NCBI GenBank assembly: GCA_022828595.1
Contig: JAKGHH010000002.1
Location: 67,490,383 to 67,554,382, forward strand
DNA length: 64,000 nt
DNA from: Nelumbo lutea
Taxonomy: Eukaryota; Streptophyta; Magnoliopsida; Proteales; Nelumbonaceae
Direction of reading: 5' to 3'
The translations under genes were made by a program, and so were the position numbers. Shown piece by piece: positions 13,079 through 28,000 of this stretch; positions within the stretch are counted from its first letter, which is position 1; every line of letters begins with the position of its first letter. A model generated the notes under the pieces. That model had not been told where the DNA came from. It ran no database searches and saw only the letters and a list, made by a program, of their open reading frames with translations.

Positions 13079-16000
13079 CATTCTATCAAAAAGTATATAG
13101 GGGTGGGTTTTGTGATTTTGGTCCCAGCTCATTCTAGTTTAGGGTTAGCGATCAGAGATCAAATGTATTTTATTGCTTCTTTAGTGGAAATTTTGTTATC
13201 CGAGATCCTATCCACAATAACTAGGGCTTGAGGTATTCAAAATGTCTTTGTTTTCGCTCTTTTAAAACATAATAGACAATTACTAGGCATAACAAGAGCT
13301 CACACCTATTATAAGGGGCATCACTTGGGTTAAAGTGAGACATGTGCCTTACCTCTGTGCATTTAAAACACTGCATCTGCCACCCAAGCTTTTCATTTCC
13401 AAGGAGTCACATTGCTAATTAAACACTACTGTTATAACCTCACTCCACACTATAGGGTTTCCTATACCAAAGACTCTTGGTTGCCATTATCACACCTTGA
13501 TTTCAAGGATGATTCATTGCTTCTAATAGTTACCTCCTTTATCTTTTTTTTTTATCAGTGAATTGTCAGATTTATTAAATCAAAGCCCAAGATAGTACAA
13601 TTTAGGGAGAGGCACGAGATGCTACCTCCCCTTTAAGGAGGGGAGATGGAAGAAACCATCAACCCTTTAGTTAAAGAACATTACAAAGGAAAAAGAAAAT
13701 TACAGAGAAGCCCAATACAATGAAACCCGAGTAGCCCCTTGTTTAGCAAGATAATCAGCCAAGGCATTAGCTGATCTACCCAACCACTGAACTCTAACTG
13801 TCATGCCCATCAATAGCCATTTGACCTTTTTTAAGATGTCCTTAAGGTTCCAAGATCTCCTTCAATTATTAAGTTTTGCACTCCAAGTTGATAAGCAATC
13901 TGTACCCCCTGTGCCGCAGCTAAGAGTTCAGCCCTCAGAAGGTCTCCTATTCCCACTAGTCCCAAAAAAAAGCAATGATGTTGCTGTTCTCATCTCCCAG
14001 TACACCATTAATCCAAAACGGTCCTAGGTTACCCTAACTACTTCCATCAAAATTCAGCTTAACAAAACCAGACCAATTCCTCATTAAATCCTCAAAGGAA
14101 TAATCTTCAAAGAGCTTTAAGGATTTCAGCCACAAAATAGTCCTTGTAACAATACACTCTTTGACCTCAAGAATGCTTCTTTCCTTCTCCTGAAAAAATC
14201 TGGAATTTCTCTCTTCCCAAATAGTCCAAAAGAGAGCTGCTCTTATACACTTCAACATGATTCTCCCTCTTCTTGTGGTCCACACAAAGGTAGAAGGGGA
14301 AAACAGCAAATTTTCCTCAACTGGCAAGTTCCACCTGCACTCAAACAAATCAAATACCCAATTCCAAATGACTGCAGCAAAAGAACAAGAGATCAATAAG
14401 TGGTAACAGTCCTCATTCTGCGCTTTGCACAAAATACACAAGTTAGGGGATAAACACAAGAAAGGCCTTTTCTTCTACAAGTTATTCATCGTATTGATTT
14501 TACCATAGCACACTTCCCAACAAAACACAGCTATTTTTGGGGAAATAGGCCTAGACCAAACTTCCTTAACTAGGAAAGCCCGAGGAGAGGAAATGGAGCA
14601 ATGGAAATTAAAGAAAGATGCACAAATCAAATACCCAATTCCAAATGACTGCAGCAAAAGAACAAGAGATCAATAAGTGGTAACAGTCCTCATTCTGCGC
14701 TTTGCACAAAATACACAAGTTAGGGGATAAACACAAGAAAGGCCTTTTCTTCTACAAGTTATTCATCGTATTGATTTTACCATAGCACACTTCCCAACAA
14801 AACACAGCTATTTTTGGGGAAATAGGCCTAGACCAAACTTCCTTAACTAGGAAAGCCCGAGGAGAGGAAATGGAGCAATGGAAATTAAAGAAAGATGCAC
14901 AAGTAAACGACCCTTTCGGAGTCAAAGTCCAAATCCTCCTATCAAAAATGAGTGGGTCCAGGCAAACAGAATCAAGTAACAATAAGAGCTCAGAAACTGA
15001 TAAGGATTCCTCATCCCTCAACCCTCTACGGAAGCCAAGGTCCCAACTTGTTGACAAAGGGGTATACGGGGACAAAAGAAAAGAAGACACAGGTTCTTTT
15101 TTATAAAGGGAAATAGAGAAGAGAGAAGGGAACAGATCCTTAAGGGGCAAATTTCCCACCTAAGTGTCTTCCCAGAAAAGAACATGAGTCCTAGAGCAAG
15201 CATCATACCTTACAAAGCTTAGGAACTGTGGGAGGATGCCATGAAGTGCCTTCCAAGGTGTTGCAAGAGTTGATCGTCTGGATAACCCTGCATCCCAACC
15301 ATTTCCGGAACAGCCATGGATACTTGCCACCACTTCATGCCATAACCTCTCCCTCTCTAAAGGCCATCTCCACAACCACTTAGCTAGAAGAGCTACATTC
15401 TTAAAAGTAATATTCCATAATCCAAATCCTCCTTCCTCCTTACTTCAACTAACTATCTTCCATCTAATCAAATGATCCTTCTTCTCTTGCCCAGCTCCGA
15501 CAAGAAGTCCCTCATCACCTTCTCTATCCTCTTAGCTTCCCTAGTAGGAATCTTAAAGACATACAAAAAGTAAACCGGCAAATTAGAAAGTGTGGATTTG
15601 ATCAAAGTCACTCTACCCCCCACATAGATATAATTCTTTTTCCAGCTTGCCAACTTCTTGCCAAACTTTTCCACAACAGGGATCCAAAAGTGGCTTTCCT
15701 TTAGGTTAGCTCCTAGGGGAAGACCTAGATAAGTTAAGGGCCCGGATGAGGTGGAGCACTCTAAGCAACCTGCAATAGCCTCTATTTCTTGAGCATCCAT
15801 ATTGACTCCCACCACAACTTTTTTCAAAGGCTTTTCTCATTGATTTTCTTTCTGTATCTTCTTCACTACAAAGTCTTGTTGACCTCACAAGATGAACTTC
15901 TCTTTCCTTACCATTTTTATGCTATTATTTTTTATCATTTTGTTTTTAGTCAAGATTCCTTCATTATATGACTAATATTTGGCGATTACCAAAACTCAAT

Positions 16001-19000
16001 CATTTGAACTATGATCCTTTTGATTTTGTGTTTGCTTTGTCTCGTCTACGTATCTTCCACCATATTACTAATACACCATGTTCCACATTCATGTCCCCCT
16101 CTGTAGTATGAATTTTTTTTGATAGTAAGTTCTCTTACTATCCTAACTTCCATTATAAACTGGCTTCTCTCCTCTACCATCCAACTTATATGTTGTCTTC
16201 TGTCATGATATCTTACCCAACTCCAACGCCCCCCCCCCAATTATACAGATAATTGCTATTACTTCATAAATGCACAATCATTATTTATTGAGCCTTCTGT
16301 CATGATATCTTCCCCGCATACCAAAATTAACCACAATTCTTCCCCATACTACACCTTTCTCAATTATTTTCTTTTATACATGTCATATGTCTCCCACCCT
16401 CCACTAGTTTTCCCCATCTGCCCCTTTTTTTCCCATGAGCCACTTCATTATCTTATTCATGCTTTTGACCTTTAAATTTCCTTCCATCTACAAAATCTAC
16501 TTTTCCCACTGTTATTGATAGCAATTAAGGTTCCCATACCACATGCATGAAGCAGTATCTCTACCAAATTAATCCACACTAACTTCAATGTGGAATGAGC
16601 CTTAGCACTCGAGCCAATAGAGACCGATGGTAACGGAACTCAAGACTTCTATAATGTTTGTTTTCCAATGTCAGCAACCAATTTTCTCACCTCTACCAGA
16701 AGTAATGTGTTCCATTAAGCCATTGCCCAACCTGCTGCTACCTCCTTGATGTCTAGAACAGATTTCACAAACCATCCAACTAGACATGCATCCAACAACT
16801 CCAATCTCTGCTTCACTCTTCCACAAGATGAAACCGCCTCCCTACAATCCAATTATGAAAGATATCACTTGTTTCTTCTGGTTGGTTCCATCACTAGGCT
16901 ATTTCCAGACAAACCGATTCGAATTGCCCTGTATTTTAATAGCTGATTTTCAATAGAAGAGGGTTCAGAGGTTAAATAAAATGTGCAGTTCGCATCTCCA
17001 TGGAAAGAATTCAATGTACCATATATGGATTTTTGTATGCATCATCATAAACAAACAACAATAAGGAGATGCAAGTCATACCACATAAAAAGCTAATCAG
17101 AACTTACCTGCATTCATGTCAAACCAAGAAGAAGATCTTGCCAGTCCAACAAGATTAGGGGTTGGAGGCGTAGTTGCACCATCCCCCAGCCGAATGTTGC
17201 CATTATTGAACCGTGGTGTCTTAGTAACCTGTTCAATACCAATTATGGATAGTACTCGTCGACCAAGGCCTGCAATTCGAGGTGATGGATCTTTGGCAAG
17301 GGTACACATAGCCAACACACATTGTGAATATATTCCACTGTCAAGAGATCTAGACCTTGAATAGTTAAATACTCCATTAGTGACATTTTCATTTAATAGT
17401 ATGCCAGAATCAGAATGTTGAGATGAATCATCCGACAATGGAGACTCATGTGTTATTCCTGAAGCAGAAAGGGGACTGCTGGTGGAAACCCTACCATCTA
17501 GACCCATAGTTGTGCTGTCACTGCTGACTCTCGTAACAGGACCAATTTGAGAAGGAATTGCACCTCCATGCTGGATAAACTGACTTGTGCTGGTATAGCA
17601 ACTTCCTGGATTTCTAATGCTAGCCAATGATGGTAAAGAATTTAGCCGAGAGGTAGACTGTGGCTTCCAATATGCAGCAGTAATTGACTTCAGGTGCCTA
17701 TTGTGACCAAAGGCAAAGCGTGCAAGGGCTGTCAGAAAATAACCCAACTGTCAAAATATATCCAGCTTTTTGTTATCATTAACAGATCACTGCTAATCTA
17801 TTTTTATTTATGGAAATGAATCAAATAAACTTATTGAAAGTGCAGTTTAAGGCACAATGGATGAAACAATAGTCCATGCATAATCAACACTATGTTAGCA
17901 AAACCAATTTAAATATAAAGAGAAAGATTGAATAATCTTGAAGCAATATCAGATGTAACACAAATTAAGACCTAAGCAGAAAATATAAGTATAGTGGTAA
18001 AGGCCTTTATTAATGATTGTCCAAATAGAAACTACAGGCAAGGCATATTTCTAAATTAACACACAAAAAAGAGAGAATTATGTATATATGACATGTATCC
18101 CAGAGATCGAAATGACCTTTCACTATCTTTTTACATCAAGATGGTCATTTATTTCTTTTCCTTTTTTTCCTTTTTTCTCCTTTTTTTGATAATCTTGCAA
18201 TTTTTCCTCCATGACATTTTTTTCATCAGTAACTAATATTTTTATTGGTGTAAAAGAATACTTTGTAAAAGACATGCCAGATGCACCCCTTCATTTGGCC
18301 TAATACCACTAACCACCCATCTCTTATTCTTGCAAATCCCTTAAGGGACCAAACCCCAAAATAGCATATTCCTAGTGGTTCCTAGTTTTGCTAATGCATC
18401 TGCCAAGTACTTGGCATATCTTGGGATCCACTTATAACCAGTTTTTAGCTTCTCTGCCAGAAGTCTAATATCCCTAAGATGCTCTATAAACCCACAATAC
18501 TGTGTTTCTGTTCTTTGGAAATAGAACAAAAGGATTGGCCAATTGGCGACAAGAGATTTGGCTAACCTAAGGCCTTTCAACACTGCTGCCAGTTCAGACC
18601 TTATTGAGCCAACTTGGCCAATTGGCTCTGAGAACAATGTCATAATGTCTCCTTTATGACAACTAAAATTCAAAGCTGTTAGATGCCAAAATGGATGATG
18701 CATCATCAATCATTGGCCCAAAGTGCAAAACTCCATAGGTGAACATTTACAGGAAAAGTCCCATGGTATGGATTAAAATTTCAATATGAAACCAAGTTTT
18801 GAAATGATTTTATCAACAATCTTAATAAAAGTTTTATTATTCATCAAAAAAAAAGTTTTGAATTAATTTTGGAACCCATAAATTTAAGAATTTATCAAAA
18901 AAATAATTCATCAAAAAAAGATAACTGTGATAAATAAAACTTTTATTTCTATCACTTCCTTTTTTTTATGCCATGTTCATGTTGTTTTGTTTATAAAAAC

Positions 19001-22000
19001 AGTAAGATATTTAAAAATAGCACATCCATGCTATTATTTTCACAATCTCAATTTCATCGCTCCTATTTCTTCTACTTATCTGGTTTTATCCTATTTATTC
19101 ACTGAAACTATAAGGATTTTACAGTCCATAGATATCTCATTTTGGTTGCCCTCAAAATCAGAAACAAAAGAATTTTGAAAGCTCAACCAAAGTTCTAATC
19201 AAACCATAGCTGCAAGAAAATTTCTATTTCTTTTGATCAGTAACTGCAATAACTTCATTGAAAGTCCAGAAATTCTAATTTCTAAATACTCACTATGCCA
19301 AATAATCCCAGGTTTCCAAGACTGAATCCATCAAAGTTCAGCTTGATGCATCCATTAAAGTGTATTCTAGACAATTTTCCATCATAAAGGTGTCAACCTC
19401 TTTTCCATGAATTTTTTCATTAAGATTAAAAAATGCCCTTAAAGTTCTTACTTATCAAAGACAAAGATGTGGACATGCATACACACCTTAAATTTCTACT
19501 ATTCACTCAGCCCCCTTTTTCCATACTACCTAGCTTCTATGCAACTACAACCATGCTCCCACCCTCCAGTTCTTTGCAGACTCACAACCATTAACCCCTT
19601 TCCATGCTACCTAGCTTCTGCGCAACTATCATGCTCCCACCCTCCGTTCATTAACCCTTTATCTTTTACATTTCTACTATTCACTCAGCCCCCTTTTCCA
19701 ATAATTCCATGCTACCTAGTTTCTGTGCAACCACAATCATGCTCCCAACCTCCTGTTCCTTGCAGACTCACAATCATATGGAACATGGGGAAACAAGGAG
19801 ACAAGATAAAATGCCATCATTCTTGTGGGAAACAAGAAGCTTTTCCCTTCACAATCAAGCTCTTCCCCCTCTTTCAGACAATAACCAGGAAGTTATAACG
19901 ATAGGACATGAATGCCTAGAAGGGTATAATCTGTTTGAATTTTTTAAAATTGGAAAAAGCACATTAAAATCCTAGCTGTTTCCCAACAAATAAAAGAGAT
20001 AGCCTAATAGTGAAAGTTTGTCTGGTTACATACCTACAGAAACTTCAGCCCTGACCAATGGGCTTCCGTCTGAAACAATAGTCAAAAGGATTCTAATAAT
20101 ATTTATCTCAGCCCTAATCTTTTCATCATCATCACTGTCATCATCCGCTCCAACCCCTCTACACGAGTCAGTTCCAATGTCAAGAAGGGTGCCCAGAGCA
20201 AAAACAGCAGAAGCTCGAACCTGAAACATGGTAGTTTCATATGTGTCAAGGTTGCAAGATTTGGTAGGAGACCTCAAAGAACTATTAAACCCAATGAGAG
20301 AAAAGCAAGAAATAATGAAATACAGAAACAAAACCTCAGGTTGGGGCTCTGACAGTAGAGGTGCACAAATTACAGGTGCATCTGCCTGCAAACCTATTGT
20401 CTGTGCCTCTAGAAAATCTTCCCACAGCTTCCCTACACAGAGACAAAGCCACTGAAGAAGTAATGGCTCAGTCTGTGTGTCATGGGGAATTGCAATTTGA
20501 AGATGTTTCAAGCAAACATGTAACAAATCAGCTTTAATACAAGCTTCCTGACCCAGTCTGTGCCCATCAACAATGACAGCCAAAACGAATGCAGCCATTG
20601 CCCGCTGCTCTGGATAGGCTTCCATGCTATCAAGGAACCTGATGAAATATGTGTGCCCACCATCCTTTACAAGATCAACCTGGCAAGACTAAAATTCCAC
20701 AAAAAAAGATGGATAGTATTTCAAAAACGCATGCTTAACAAGACGACAAAAGAAAATACGCAAATAATAGAAGAAAATGAGATACTGTTACTGAAAAAAG
20801 AAAAAAAACCAAATATCAGTGTTATCAAAGTGCAAACTAATCAAATGACTAGTCAATCGAGGAACACACAAACTGCATCACTAACTAGTTAGACAACACT
20901 TATTTTGTGATCACCTAGGGTGAATACTGACTAAGAATCAACTATACTGACTAGGTTGATTAAAGGCTAGCAGCCTAGTTGATCCAGTCAACCACAAAAT
21001 AAGTTTTATTTTCCCATATTTATCTCTAACCATTTAAAATAATATCATATGTGCCTTTATTTTGGTATATGCAAAACTATTTATTTTAAGTTCTTCTACT
21101 TCTTCCACCCAGCAGTGTACTGGTGTTCAATTGCCACTTACAAGGATATCACACCAATAGTCAAATTCCAGTCATTCCTTGAAAGACAAGGATTGTCACC
21201 CCCTATCTTAACCTATCCAGCCTTCTTTTTAATGTTTGCAAAAGAATAGACAATAAATTAAATACTCTATATCATTATTTCAATGCATATTTGTAGTTTG
21301 TATTGATGTACAACCAATATTGCATCAATATCTTAAATGTAGAACATGTTTCTTCCTGTCAACTAGTCAGCGCCTAGTCACTTCATTGCCTAGGGAAGCC
21401 ATACAACTAGTCACTGCCTCACCACAATGGCAACACTGCTAAATATTAAAGGATACAAAAAATTAAATTTAAATATGAAATGTGATACTAGCAGATTTTA
21501 TAACCTCAAATAGAGAATAAGTAAAAAGAGCTCAGTTGACTGAAATCATGTGCATTTTGCTTTCTGATACAAGATAAAATACTACTACCCTAGAGAAAAA
21601 GGGCCCCATCAACAATGCAAATGCTTCTGTAACTGACTACTACTCAACATGACAAATTAAAATCATATGGTTCCTCTACTAATTAAAAAAAAAAAAGTCA
21701 TATGGTTCCTCGCTTTTTTTCTGCGTTGAAGTCAAAGAATGTGCTAAATTTTAAATGCCATCCATGAATTCCAAAATGGATAGAGAAAAACCTTGTCAAG
21801 TGCAAGGATCTTTGTCCAAATGAATACAAGAATTTGCCTCAACTCCATTGCTGTTGTTTGAAGCAACTTGAGTACATATGGAAAGATCCCAACAGATAAG
21901 GCCTACAAAAAGCAGCAGCGGTTCATTTATTCAGTAAGAATGGCATACCTAGCAACTACAGTCATACACTGACAAAGAGAACAATGTACAGGGACAAACA

Positions 22001-25000
22001 GAAGAGATAAATAATTACCAGATCAACAGCCCAAGGACCCATATCAAGAAATCTTCCAAGAAGTACCAGTGCACGAAAGCGATGGCATTGACTAAGCAAA
22101 ACCTACAACAATGGATCAATATTTAGGCATAAAAGAAATAACAAGGGAGGTCAAAGACCACAGATATCAGTTTCTGTAAAGAATAAAATGAGAAAGGAAA
22201 GAAATAATCAAGCACCTTTTATACAACTCAAAAAGGAATGAGTGAAGAACATTCTAAAATATAGGAAGTACAGAAATTAAAAAGTGATTTAGGAAGGACA
22301 AAAACAACAATATTCTATACAATTAGCTCTTGCACCAAATCAGCAAGGGATTGGCAATAATACTGCCAAAAAACCATAACAATGGAAATGACAGCATTTA
22401 CCATCACCATCTCTAGATGGTACTCATCTTGTAGCACTCAAGTATTAAGTATTTATCATCTTATTTCATATCTGAAGAGTAGCTGCCAAAGGGGAATTGA
22501 TTGGTGCAATTGTAAAATATCCATTGACAAGCATGAGAATGCAGCTTCAAGTATGAGAGTATACACTCTGCAAAAAATAAAATAAAATAAAATAAAACAG
22601 AGGTTATCTCCATATTCAATTCATCCCACCCAAGACCCTGTATAGCAGGGACTGATACTGGATAATGGGTATGATAACCAGATATAGGCATGTATACAGT
22701 ACGGGAAATGTCGTTACAACTCTATTTCCTGAAATCTCAGACATGGATACAGGAACAGGTATCACATATAATACGTGCATATCATACTTTGTATCTAGTC
22801 TTTGGAACTAGGCATGTACAAGTATCTGGGTATGACAGGGTAAAGGCCTTCCTGCCAGCACAAAAACTCTATCCAAACCAATATAAACATGAAATTTGAA
22901 TTGTTTTATGCAATCCGATGTGTAGTTGAATGATTATCATAGCAAATCCTGAATGATGCCATGGACAATATCATGGGGTCCTCGCCCCCATTAAAGGGAA
23001 ATAATGACATTCCATGTTTTAAAACATGCCTCCTATAGTGTGGCTCTGAAAGACTGAAACTACCTTACATTTCCTCCAACAAAGGATATGAGTAGAATTA
23101 TAAATTATTAACCAATCAACATGTTTTAACTTTGAAGATGTATGGCAACAGATAAGGCATGGTTCACTTAAGACGGTTCAACCAAGACTACTCACTAAAG
23201 GATAAAGAAAGAGATCTTTCCAGGAGATGCCCAGATGCCCAAAAATGTAAGTACCATAATATATAATTTGATACAATTAATATATCCTTCAGCTTGAGAG
23301 GGACCACCTAGAAAGCACCTCACCTGAAGAACAATGGGTAACTGCTCAGGTGGTTTTTTATGCTCAGATCCATGGTCAAGCCATACTTCAAAAGCTGTCA
23401 GCTGCTCCGTGAAAAAAGGACTTGGCTGCAAGTTAAACCAGAAACAACTCAAGTTTTTCTAATGGCAATAGAAAATGCAAAGTGCAGTATTCAACTATCG
23501 TTCTCTAAACTACAAAACTTTTGAATGAAGAAATACAAACAAAGCAGACACCTGGAACTCTGCATTTGGTTCCTCAATCAAGGAAGGTAGTTGAGAAAGG
23601 CAAATTTCAGCAGCCATGTCCCATGCATCCCTGTACCAAAAGTAACACCAATAAGAAGGAATGAGTAGGAATATTCGAGACAGTATTGCTTCAGTTTACC
23701 TAAAAAGAGTGTCATGAAGACTTTTCTAGAGATAGTTACCACATATGATGCTGATGAGTTGGAGGCAACATTGGATATGAAATTGGTGAACAATTTGCGG
23801 ATCGCATAATCCGTTCAGCAAGTAAAAAATTTCGAAATAGACTGGCAACTAGTAAGTCTTGCCTGAACAACCTCTGAAAACGTTCTGCAGGAAGCCAAGT
23901 TCAGTATTGACTACAGGATACACCAAAGGAGAGAGCGGGGGAAGGAAAAGAAGAATCGAAGATAAATATTACTTAGAAAATTTATAGTAGCTGGTTACCA
24001 TGAGGGAGGACATTCCAAGCAATAGTGTCAGTCACTGCTGTAAAAATCCAGTTAAGTTCACCAAGAAGTGTTTTCCGATCATTTTGGCGGCCAGGAATGT
24101 TGTCTATGAGCGTGGGATTAATTGTATCACGAAGTAATGAACGTGTACGGAACCTGAAAACAGAATGCAACATGTCGAAAGATAAAACTGCTCAATATCA
24201 CCAAAACAATATACAAGCACCATTAGAAGCAAAGGAAACAGCCACCACTATAGTATAGTAACAACTGTCATTTTGCCGGTAAAAGCAGTACAACTGTTAA
24301 AAGCATACAAGAAACAACTGTGCAGAGAGTGGGGATTCCACTGAATACCTAGAGCAGAAAATAGGTGCTCACCATACAACATTAGCAGGTGATACAAAAA
24401 TGACAGTATATTCATGCAAAAATTACAAAATGGAACAGGGAGATATTACAAAGTATTAGTATTTGAAACACAGCCCAGGTCACTGAGTTGGGACCAACCT
24501 TATATCATATTCACCATCAGCACACCAGTACCATATTCAAAGAAAGAGATCGAATAAATATAATTGAAATTAAAAGACCAAATAAATCAAAAACAACCAA
24601 ATTACCCAAGCCTGGAAACTACAGAAAAACCTATTTACTAGCAAACTTAGCATTTCAAATCCCACAGAGTACAATTCTTGTCTCACAACAACCTCCTCTT
24701 CCACCTAACATTAATCCCAACGAATGCAAAGCTACTTGCTTTACACAAAATATAATGGATAACCCCCCAACGACAAACCAACCCACTAAGTTAGGCCATT
24801 ATCAATGAAAAAGATGATGAACAAATCCATCCATCCATTCTATTCAATGCGATAGTAGATAAGAAGTTGAAGTCACCTCTAGGCCCTATTATATGCATAT
24901 AGTAGGGAGTAGGGATTAGGGAACAACCCTACTCTAGGAAATGAACCATCAAACCAAAAGAAAGCACCAACCTTGCAATACGGAAAGTGACAAGACTGAG

Positions 25001-28000
25001 TGGAAGAGCCAAGGCTCTTAGGGAATCATCCCTTTGCTACCACGACCTATCTAGAGGTAAGGATTTTGATGAAAAAATCAAATAAAAATGGATAAAAAAA
25101 GATCCTAATAAGTGGCATTAACAAAAGCTGGATGTGGTGCACTTTATCTGTCCATCTTAAAGGGGTTTATAAAATAGATTGTAATTTTTATTCATATGGT
25201 TTTCCTCTCTGAAAGATTAACTTTGGCTTATAAAGCCATTTTTCATGCATGCGTGTTATATGGGAGGGTAGGGGCCACTTATCTTACCCAACTGCATAAT
25301 TTTTCATTGTAGCTGGGTCACATTTATACATGTTTTACAGTTTTTGCACAAATGCAATACATTATTCACTTTCTCCCACCCAAGAGGAGGGGGACCTTGT
25401 ATTACCAATATTCAATGACAAAGGCCAACGAATCAGCATACATGTTAGCAATTAAACAAACTTTACAAAATCGAACAAAAAAGAATACCATAGTCCATTA
25501 CAAATCTCTAAAAGACATTTAATTCCTTGTTTGAAGGTAGAGATGAGAAAAAGAATAACAATACTATATTTTAATCACGAATGAACACAAATAAACCATA
25601 AGGTTTTGCTCCGAGTTATGAAATTCAAACAGAGATAAGTCCCTGAGTTGTTGCTTCAGAGACATCCTATTACCACTTGAAAGTCCCCTGCCACCTCAAA
25701 GTTGTTAAGTTTATATTTTTTATCAGTAATTTAAGTTTTTTTTTTTCTTTTTGCATCTTTGCAGCTAACTTCAAAAAGGCGCACACCTCTATGTAACATT
25801 GGTTGGTCTATCCTCATGCATATCATTAATTAGGTTTATATACATATTTGGAACCCCTTCTCCAAAACTCACCATATTATCTCTGTAGGGACTTTATCAT
25901 ATACTTTCTCTAGATCAATGAATGAACACCTTATGAATCTTCTTCTTTCTAAACTTTTGTATCAATCATCTCAAAACAAAGAAAGTTATGTATGTGTTTT
26001 GCAAAAGTTACAATGCCAATATAATTTAAATATCAAACACCAAACTACACAAATAGGACTAGTGAGAACTAATAAAGAACAGGCAATGGACCTTACCATC
26101 TTAGTGCCATCTTAATTGGTGTTGTGAGGCAGGATGTGAACACGTCAGCAGGAAATTCAGCACTCTGAGGAAGAGTCTCATGTGCTTCACAGGCTGCAAG
26201 AAGAATGCAATCCTTCGAAAGAGATCCAGAGGGACCAGAAGAATTACATTCTTTTTGGAGCTGACCAACCAAAGGGAAACAAAATTAAAAGATATGCAAT
26301 AGTAACGCTTTTTTTATAGGATATGCAATAGAAATGCTGCAAGACCCCATTCTGCAAAGTAATGTTGCAAGACCCTATTCTGCACTATGTCAATGAAAAC
26401 TACCCTTTGGTGAATGAAAGAAAGAGACAGTACTGCTAACCTCTATAAAAGCATTGACAATCATGCCAGCAGCAGAGCAATCAAAAACATATATGGAGGG
26501 TGTCTTCAGCCAGGAATCAAGATCACTTATTGGCAAAGGAATGTACTGTGTATAACTCTGCATGCAGTGCACCACGGTGAGAACCAGAAAAAGACAATAC
26601 TCTAGCAAATGTAGTAGAAGAACAGAATGGAAAGATCTCTTTAATAGTTTCCTACCTTATTAAAGAGCCAAATTTCACCGTTAGCGGTTGGTTTTGGAAC
26701 TCCATGCCCATTGTAATGAAAGAGCACTCTCTCAGATTTGGCATTTTTGCGACATGTGTTACAAAGTTTCTTTACTTCGTCCACAGTAGGATCAAGTTGA
26801 AGCTTATACCGAGCCTAACCACAACTCAAAGATTTCAAAATTATGAAAGCACTGGATGCAGTAAATTCTCAAACAAGCATAAAGCAGATACACTCTTACC
26901 CTGGGTTGCCATCTTTCATATTGAGAATGCAAAGCTTTTCCGATCGTTTCTAGTGCTTTAGGAGCTGCCATAGAAAATGGATCTGCCAAATAATAAAAAA
27001 CGAATTTAGGAGAAGAAGAAGAGTTAGAAGTTAAAAGGTTATTACAAGTCATTGAATAATTTATTCATAGCAAATACAAGCTAAATTTTCTTTAAGCATA
27101 CATAAAAGAAAGAAACATGTAGCCCATCCTCCACAAAATTAAACAAAGATTAACCAGTCATTTTTTAGAAATAGTAACCAAATTTCATTAGAAAAAAAAA
27201 TAAGTACATGAGTTGATGTACAAAACAGAGGAGAAGCCCCAAAAGCTTATACAGGAGGAAGCCTATCACTATACAAAACTTCCACAAGAACACCAAATTT
27301 AGCTAAGCCACCTGCAATAGGATTTAGCTCCCTTGGAATCCAGATCAGGTTTGCATTAAAACAACCCAGTGAATCCCTAGCCTCTGCCAAATAATGACCC
27401 AATCTCCACGGACCACTCCCCTTGCCCCTTAGCCATTTTATGGTATTTGCTAAATTGCCTGGAATAGTTCAATTCTGAAAACACAAGTTTTTCACTATTC
27501 TGATTCCTGTGAGAGAAGCCATCACTTCGGCCTTAGTACAGTCAGCAAAACCTACTGGACCACTGTACCCAGCAGATATTACCCCTTACATCCCTTATAA
27601 TGCCACCTAAACTAGGATTGCCTGAAGCATTTACATCAAAGTTTAGAGTCGCCACTCCTTCACAGCATAATACTGGCTCTCTCAAGACAATTTGAGAAGA
27701 GTGTGGAGGAACAGACAAGTATGAGCATTTCTGCTAAGGTCATTAACTGAGACATGAGAACCTTTAAATAAATCCAAATTAACAGCCCAAAGATTTCAAA
27801 GATAATTAATATCGGAAATTAACTCTTCAAGGGAGATGGTCTTTTTATCAAAAAGGCGCTTATTTCTTTCCTCCCAAACTCCCTAAAGGTTAACAAGTCA
27901 TCTATGTGAGCCTAAGAATAACCACCAAAAAGATTCACCTAAACTGTCCAATTAATCTTCAGTCTATTGGATAAAATAGCTCGAAATATCAGATTTTTCA

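Larger units (their letters stand above)
9142..17107 (-). other. RAPTOR1 intron 15 (8.0 kb), repeat-filled
   Basis: It is bounded by exon 15 donor GCAG/GTAAGT and exon 16 acceptor GATGTAG with a split Gly codon. It holds LINE fragments at 10.2-10.4, 10.85-12.0 and 13.5-15.84 kb, (CA)n and (TA)n runs, a hAT-like AGGCGC-rich repeat and, at 15.9-17.1 kb, sequence in which I see nothing. Confidence 0.85.
17729..20033 (-). other. RAPTOR1 intron 14 (2.3 kb)
   Basis: It contains a LINE RNase H relic (minus) at about 18.2-18.7 kb and a C/T-rich tandem repeat at about 19.49-19.78 kb. The rest is AT-rich and unremarkable. Confidence 0.75.

Noticed and set aside
12880..13231. Open frames with Tyr-Ile repeats
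   Set aside because: They are translations of the (TA)n run and the adjacent CT-rich tract.
20018..20455. Plus-strand open frames over RAPTOR1 exons 13-14
   Set aside because: They are antisense shadows of conserved RAPTOR1 coding sequence.
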